This document shows positions 59,001 through 64,000 of a stretch of 64,000 nucleotides of DNA, one piece after another. Below the pieces are notes generated by a model. The model was given only the letters and a program-made list of their open reading frames with translations, was not told the DNA's origin and did no database searches. The DNA is from Amoebophrya sp. A120 (lineage: Eukaryota; Sar; Dinophyceae; Syndiniales; Amoebophryaceae). The DNA is taken from positions 15,004,142 to 15,068,141 of the forward strand of contig CAJINV010000001.1 of NCBI GenBank assembly GCA_905178155.1. The letters are read 5' to 3'. Every line of letters begins with the position of its first letter. Positions within the stretch are counted from its first letter, which is position 1. Both the position numbers and the translations under genes were made by a program.

Positions 59001-60157
59001 TTGACGCTTTCCTCCGTCTTCCCGAGCATCTTCTCCGCGAAAAAGAAGTCCTTCATCTGCTGTGCGAACTGCTTCGTCGACTGGTCCCACTCGTATTTGG
59101 CAACGCCGCAAAGCACCTCCTGATCCTCCGCCGACTTGCTCAGTTGGTCCAACTGCTTCTCCGCCATGCGCAGGTCGTCTTTGCCGCCCGCTGCCCGCTC
59201 CTCGAGCTGATTGATCTGTGCCAGAGCTTCTTCCTTCCTCTCCTGCAGCTTCTCAGCGGTTTGCTTCGCTTGATGGAGGGCCAGCTGGTGGGGTTTGTGC
59301 ATTTATCGATTTAGTATTTGTGAAGGAGCGTCTTATCTAGGCATCATGATCATCCAGATTGTTTCTTCTCATACCAAGATGGAGGTTTGTTCGAGTTCGA
59401 GCAAGACACATTATACATTTTTCACAAAATGATGCGACAAAACAAAGAGTGCTTGATGCAACACCTCCTGGTCCTTCTTTGCGTCTTTTTTTCTCTTCCG
59501 GACCTCATCGAGCTCCGTTCCCGCGTCTTCCGCAAATTCCTCAACTTTGCCCAGATTGTCCGTCGGAAGCTTCAAAGCTTGCAAAATTTCTCGGATCTTG
59601 TCCTGCGCCGTCGAGGACGGCGATCGCTGCATTTCTGCGGCGCGTAAAAGCTCCGCTAAAACATGCTTCTTCTCCCGCTCCTCCCCCTCAACGCTGCGAA
59701 TCGCCGCCGCCAGGTCCCGCTTTTTTTGCTCCAAGTCCCGCTCCTGACCCTGGATCTTCCCGTTGACTTTCTCCAAAAACCCCGTCCACTTCTCCAGTCC
59801 CTTCTTCACGTCCTTCAACACCTTTTTCGCCGCAACCACGGCCTGGTCGCCTTTCAGCAGGCCGGACTGCAACTGCGGCAACTTGCTCCCACATCCTCGT
59901 TGTTTCCTCTCGAACGCTTTCTTCTCCTTTTCATGCTGGTTGAAGCTCGCTTCCTTCACCTCAAAAAGCGCGGTGAGGATCTCACTCAAAGCATTTCTGG
60001 CCGTCCCAGCGTTCCGGAGCGCCGCCTCTCGCATCGCCGCCTCTTTCGCCTCGCGATACTTGTAGCTTGGGGGCGCAAGGTTTTGAAACCCGATCCCACC
60101 GCATTCCCGCAGCAGGAAGCAGAGCACCGGACATGCTAGGCGAAGAAGACGCTGCAT
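56015..60157 (-). CDS. secreted or lumenal coiled-coil protein, three exons, one introner
   Basis: Exons 60157-59465, 59284-57517 and 57249-56015 give 1,231 residues. The first intron is GT-AG (CAGGAG|GTGTTG to CCACCAG, phase 0); the second junction is the introner 57255-57516, across which KEAR continues ENDEFDSEDFV. The N-terminus MQRLLRLACPVLCFLLREC is a typical signal peptide. Most of the rest is coiled coil (EREKKHVLAELLRAAEMQ, KEEALAQINQLEERAAGGKD, MISDMIGKVRTEM-like segments) interrupted by Ser/Thr/Gln-rich linkers. A last coiled coil near the C-terminus ends DALSILSGEEAA. There are no membrane helices after the signal and no catalytic motif. Export or a vesicle lumen is the inferred location; no named family. 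Confidence 0.72.
57255..57516. mobile_element. introner, family 1 (262 bp), orientation A
   Basis: Starts TATCAAATGCAAAAGTGTCT, ends TACATTTGATA. Direct repeat CCCTC lies at 57250-57254 and 57517-57521. It aligns end to end with the XPC copy at 19897 at the same length, with only scattered substitutions, indicating recent common origin. Confidence 0.95.
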
Positions 60158-60770
60158 TCTCTCTACTGGGAATGCCTTATTTCCTGTAGGGGTGATCAAA
60201 AACGTCGCAGTACCCAGCACGGGTTGCTACGCAGCCCCGGCAGCCGTACCACAGCCCTGCCCCTGCGCATCTGCTTGCTCAGGCAGAGGCGCGAGGGGCT
60301 CGGCGCCGAACCATCTTTTTCTTCTGGCTGCAAGACCCCGCTTGCATACTGCTAGATGATTTCGGAATGGAAAGCTTCACAACGAGTTGTGCTCACTGCT
60401 GATTATTACATACACGGTTGTGCTACTTCTTCTGGGCATCAAGATCAAATGTTGAGCCTTCATAGAAAATAAACCCGTCGCTCTTGTTCCCTCCAGTCTG
60501 ACACGGTGCACTCTGATCATAGGAACAGGCAGACTGGCAGTCAGGAAGACGAAGATCTTCATCGGGCTGTCCGTGCAATAGCTTTGTTCTTGCAGAGGGC
60601 CGCGGCGTCTCATCATCAATCTTTGCGCTTGAATGTTTTGCTAATGAACATGCCGATGCCGCCGGATCGTGGGAGGTGGTCAGCTTTAAGTTCAACACCG
60701 TTGTTCTTTTCGACCGCCAGATCTGTCCACTCTGTCCGCCAAAACCGAGGCACCAGGCCTCGGCTTACTG
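60158..60770. other. intergenic between coiled-coil gene and POLD2
   Basis: About 610 bp. A minus-strand frame of 91 codons (60423-60698) begins in the 3' flank of POLD2 and has no recognised motif or clear splice link. A short hairpin sits just after the POLD2 stop. Confidence 0.45.
60745..60763 (-). other. GC-rich stem-loop 3' of POLD2
   Basis: CCGAGGC and GCCTCGG form a perfect 7-bp stem around a 5-nt loop, starting 8 nt downstream of the POLD2 stop codon. It could act in 3'-end formation or be incidental. Confidence 0.5.
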
Positions 60771-62543
60771 TCAATTCCACTCCAGCAGTTCCATGCAGAC
60801 GTCTGTTGGGTCGTACATGTTGACCAGCACTAACGCCGCCTGTTTTCTCAAATCTGGCACGCAAAGCAGTGTCGTATTGTGAAAGCGTGCGGCCTTGGCC
60901 TCCGCCTGGTTCCCCGCAAAGTACAAGGTCGGACTTTCGGTGAGCAGCAACGGATCCACATCCTTAAAACTCGCACAATTCAGGGTGTCGGGGCAGGTCG
61001 GAGCCACATGGCGGGCTTCCAGGGAAAGCTGCAGGGCGCTCAACGTGTCTTCGACGGTGCTGCACCTGAAGCCGCCGAACGAGGACCATCAATAAAAGAA
61101 TGTTCTTGTTCACAACAATTTTCATAATCACGCCCAAAAATCATAGCGGTGATAGTAAAAGTCCATGTTGATGGATGAAAGCAACATAGTATCGCCCCAC
61201 TGACTTAAGTTGTACCTCATAATGTCGTCCGTGGGCTCGCCCGCATGGCCTAGAACGCGCAAGTTTCCTATTCGGGCGTCAAACGGGGACGGTACACCCT
61301 GCACGTTCGGACACTCCGCGCTCTCGGGAAACAGCATGGGCGCAGGTCTTTCGAGCGGAAAAGAGACCACGTGCGTATCCCGAAACCCCGGTAGGATGTC
61401 GACGCTGACGAATTTACCCAGGGTGGCGAACGCGCTGTCCGCTTTTTTAATCTTCGACAACGTGTTCGAGTACTGTAGTGTGGTTTATGATTTCTAATTT
61501 TGCAGTAATTTCAAGTTGTTGCAAGTGGTACAACGAAATGCACGTATAGCTTCACCTCCTCCGCGAAATTGCTACTCCTAACGTACTAACTACGCAAGTA
61601 TCTTCTATACCGTATTCCCAGCCAGCACGAGGTGCGCTATCCTGGGGTCCGACGCAACTCGGTCCGTGAGCGTTGCGAGCCCTTCCTTCCGTGCCAGCAA
61701 CGGGCCAGACACGAACCCGCAGTAAACCCCGTCCTTCTGCATGGGTCTCAAGAGGTTTAGGCTCGTGTTCACCGCTTGCCCGTCAATGTCCATAGGAGCA
61801 GTGGAGGAACTGGAATTCCCGTAGGAGTACGTCGGCGGGGCGCCCGGCAAGCAAACGTCCTCCACTACGAAGGGCGACGTCTTCGACGTTTTCTTTCCCT
61901 TCAACCCCACGACCATGCCCGTAACCAGGCTGCCGACATTGACTGCGCCCGAGAGCTGGATGTGCGACGAATCGTCGTGGGCGCTCTGGTGTGAGTGTTG
62001 TAATGGGATTTATTCTATTTCTGAATGACGATATTAAAAAGAGACGAGATGCAAGCGTTCATGTTGGCACCAACAAGCTTCTTGTAGCAGCGCTGAAGAA
62101 CAAAAACCAGTAAGTGCCAGACAGGGCTAGTACATTCTCAAAAATTTCGATTGTACCAGTGTATCCGTGTCACTTGCCCACTTTTCCGTTCGATCCGTGA
62201 TTTCATTCACGTTGTCCCGGAGCTTTCCCTTCGCAAAAACGCCCTGTCTTTTCGCGAACTTCTTCATCAACGTGCCGATGATGACGTACGTTTGCCCCAC
62301 TTCGCAATCCGCAAGGTTCACCAAGGCAATCTTCTCCAAGACGGGGGCGTCCGTCCCCCACTTCTCGCTGATGGATTTGAGCAAATGCGGCTTCAATTCG
62401 TGCAGCCGCACGTGGTACAAGTGGCAGTACTGCGTCCCCATTTCGCCGAATTCGGGATTTTTGTACTTTTTCGCCTCCAACGCATACTCGAACTGCGGCT
62501 TCGCCGGCATCGGAACCTTTATTGTGCTCGAAGAAGCAGCCAT
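60771..62543 (-). CDS. POLD2: DNA polymerase delta small (B) subunit
   Basis: Exons 62543-62157, 61985-61611, 61472-61201 and 61065-60771 (or 61059) give 442 residues with GT-AG introns, phases 0, 0 and 2. POLD2 is the non-catalytic B subunit that holds the polymerase delta holoenzyme together at the replication fork. The N-terminal OB-fold region is recognisable (QYCHLYHVRLHELKPHL, VGQTYVIIGTLMKKFAKRQG). Then come SLVTGMVVGLKG, FVVEDVCLPGAPPTYSYG and the inactive phosphodiesterase fold: YCGFVSGPLL, VDILPGFRDTHVVSFPLERP, IGNLRVLGHAGEPTDDIMRY, ARHVAPTCPDTLNC and PTLYFAGNQAEAKAARF. The order matches the family throughout, and length is close to the human 469. The last acceptor has two equivalent choices six bases apart. 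Confidence 0.93.
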
Positions 62544-63135
62544 TTTGTGTGAAGAATTTGCGCGAAGACTTTGGGCTGACTGTCAGCGTAAAGATATTGA
62601 GAGTTCTTTTTCAAGTAGTGAAAGTGATGCTTGGAAAATGAATAAAGGACAGCAATACCAGAAACTAAAAATATTTATGAATCCTACAACTTACTGCAAG
62701 CCAAGTAAAAAGTGGTCTCCGTGGCGAATTAGGTACCAAGAAAATATAGAACCAGCAACGGACTGAGGCAACAAGATGCGATCCAGTCAGATTGGTAGTC
62801 TGAGGCTGTGTGACTAACTTCATCACAGAAGTGAAAACATCTGCAAGCGCACCCCTGTGCTATGCGTCCCTCTCCGATATCATCGTGTTAATTTGATCTA
62901 TTTTCCGAACATCGCAAGTATCCGCAGCAGCCAGTTGCCGCAGTTTATTCACTTGCTGGAGGCAAAGTCTTGTCCTGCGTTGTCGTTTACTTCTCACTAG
63001 TGTTCACTTAAGAGCTGCTTACGAAGAACGCAGCAAGAAGAAATGCCGAGATGTCGCCGGTGAAGAAAAGGTTTGTAGTCTCAAGTTTTACGAATTTTTG
63101 GGGCACGACACACGTGACGTCGGGTGTCTGACGCC
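62544..63135. other. intergenic, nothing supported
   Basis: About 590 bp between the POLD2 ATG and the TOM22-like stop. No frame or structure of note. Confidence 0.5.
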
Positions 63136-63577
63136 CTACATCGGTGCCCCCGCCATGCCCTGCTGTTGCTGCTGGATCTGTGCAGCTTGCAATGCGGCCG
63201 TCAGCTCAAAGTGCGCACACTCCCGGTCGAATTCCGCCAACGCGGGGGCGATGAGAACGATCATTCCCGTTGAAAGTATCCAGCACGTCTGCCCCCCAAT
63301 CCAGTACGCTGTTCGGACTACTCGCCGCAACTTGTTCAAGACTGTAGAGTGCCGTTTTGCATAACAAATTGTACTGCGATCGCAAAATGAAAATCTTCAT
63401 GAAAGAAGTAGCCCTTCCAGTGCCAGAGTACATGCATAAAAAGTACTATGTTGATGATACAGATACGGCAGCAGAAACTTCAACATGCACACCACATGAA
63501 AACTTACCATTTGCTGCTCCCTCCTTGACCTCCGGAGTGTTCAAGTCCTCCCACAACTTCCCAAATTGTGCTCCCAT
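63136..63577 (-). CDS. TOM22: TOM22-like mitochondrial outer-membrane import receptor
   Basis: Exons 63577-63508 and 63341-63136 (ATG|GTAAGT to CTACAG, phase 1) give 91 residues. A short N-terminal part (MGAQFGKLWEDLNTPEVKEG) precedes a basic amphipathic stretch (LNKLRRVVRTAYWIGG). One tail-anchor helix follows (TCWILSTGMIVLIAPALAEF), then a Gln-rich C-terminus (QAAQIQQQQQGMAGAPM). The helix with its W-I-x2-T start, internal Pro and following acidic FDRE resembles the TOM22 membrane segment (SWIFxTTxxILxAPxxxExER). TOM22 is the central organiser of the outer-membrane translocase; short acid-poor forms are known in several protists. The call rests on a short region. Confidence 0.6.
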
Positions 63578-64000
63578 GATTTCTTCGCTTTTCCTTTTCT
63601 AACAGCACAAGAAACTTGTTTCTACGTAAAGGACTACTTGAAGGGCTTTCCGCTAGTGTCGAAGAAGAAAATATTATCGTCCTCACGCTAGCACTACTTC
63701 GTCTGGCACCGGGTTATTGATCTGGCTATAAACAAAAAGATTATGTCTTCGCGATCTTGGCCTGCAGGTGATGGGATTCGCATCCGCACCGATAATTACT
63801 TTACGCAGTTGATCATCATCAAAACAATGGATCGCATCAAAGTACGCAGCCGCAGCGGAGAAAAAACAAATAACTTCTGCAGAGAGATCCTGAACCTATG
63901 CTAGGCGTTCGAACATCGGAGACAAACGATGGTGCTTTCCTGACGTGAAAAAAACCACGGTGGGCTCGTCTTTACAAACGCTGCTCTTCCTTCATGGCAC
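63578..64000. other. window end, nothing supported
   Basis: About 420 bp upstream of the TOM22-like ATG; presumably promoter and 3' flank of the next gene. No feature recognised. Confidence 0.4.

Noticed and set aside
57434-59302. A separate gene starting at the ATG at 59302
   Set aside because: The GT donor at 59465 and acceptor before 59284 join two coiled-coil frames in phase; the upstream exon supplies a signal peptide, so one gene is more likely.
1-64000. Dinoflagellate spliced-leader gene, rRNA, tRNA or CRISPR-like arrays
   Set aside because: I did not see the conserved spliced-leader sequence, a cloverleaf, rRNA-like sequence or regular spaced repeats; visual reading cannot fully exclude a tRNA.

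Overview
This window looks like nuclear DNA of an intron-rich protist, most likely a parasitic dinoflagellate of the Amoebophrya (Syndiniales) type. The evidence: every gene I can support (about 18) lies on the minus strand in one uninterrupted co-directional array. Proteins carry long Q/S/G-rich low-complexity stretches around conserved eukaryotic domains. Ordinary GT-AG introns coexist with short inverted-repeat 'introner' elements inside coding sequence, a feature reported for Amoebophrya. The taxon is an inference; the genes and elements are read from the sequence.

Layout, left to right; all genes run right to left. 1-1259: 5' part of an unknown P/Q/G-rich protein, cut by the window edge. 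2287-4956: zinc-finger protein. 6918-11633: RRM (Mei2-like) protein. 11699-13084: Q/G-rich protein. 13085-16475: long gene-poor gap. 16476-18445: RanBP2-type zinc-finger protein. 19472-23282: XPC/Rad4 DNA repair protein. 24287-25284: protein with two RanBP2 zinc fingers. 25866-38495 (probably to 39731): a giant helical protein of about 3,640-4,000 residues. 40275-41112: Rab-like GTPase. 41802-44338: S/G/R-rich protein. 45062-46666: rRNA-processing protein EFG1. 47478-47789: small membrane-anchored SIL1-like protein. 49026-51644: ESCRT-I subunit TSG101/Vps23. 52706-55392: translation initiation factor eIF2-alpha. 56015-60157: secreted coiled-coil protein. 60771-62543: DNA polymerase delta small subunit. 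63136-63577: TOM22-like mitochondrial import receptor. The genes do not form one pathway; they are housekeeping and lineage-specific genes packed head to tail.

The most striking content is a set of 11 introners at 6982, 10435, 10793, 16907, 19533, 19897, 27523, 52800, 53511, 53820 and 57255. Each starts TAT and ends ATA, has terminal inverted repeats, and is flanked by a perfect 5-bp direct repeat. Each lies in a gene, and removing the element plus one copy of the direct repeat restores the reading frame in all 11 cases. At least six terminal-repeat families are present, and two families occur in both orientations relative to transcription. In the elements I examined register by register no GT-AG boundary is available, so splicing must be non-canonical. 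A subterminal GCATSACAAA motif recurs in families whose ends are otherwise unrelated.

Exon models were built by hand from reading frame, phase and splice-site consensus. Where a conserved family guided the join (eIF2-alpha, TSG101, POLD2, XPC, EFG1, Rab) they are firm; elsewhere they are the most economical phase-consistent solution.
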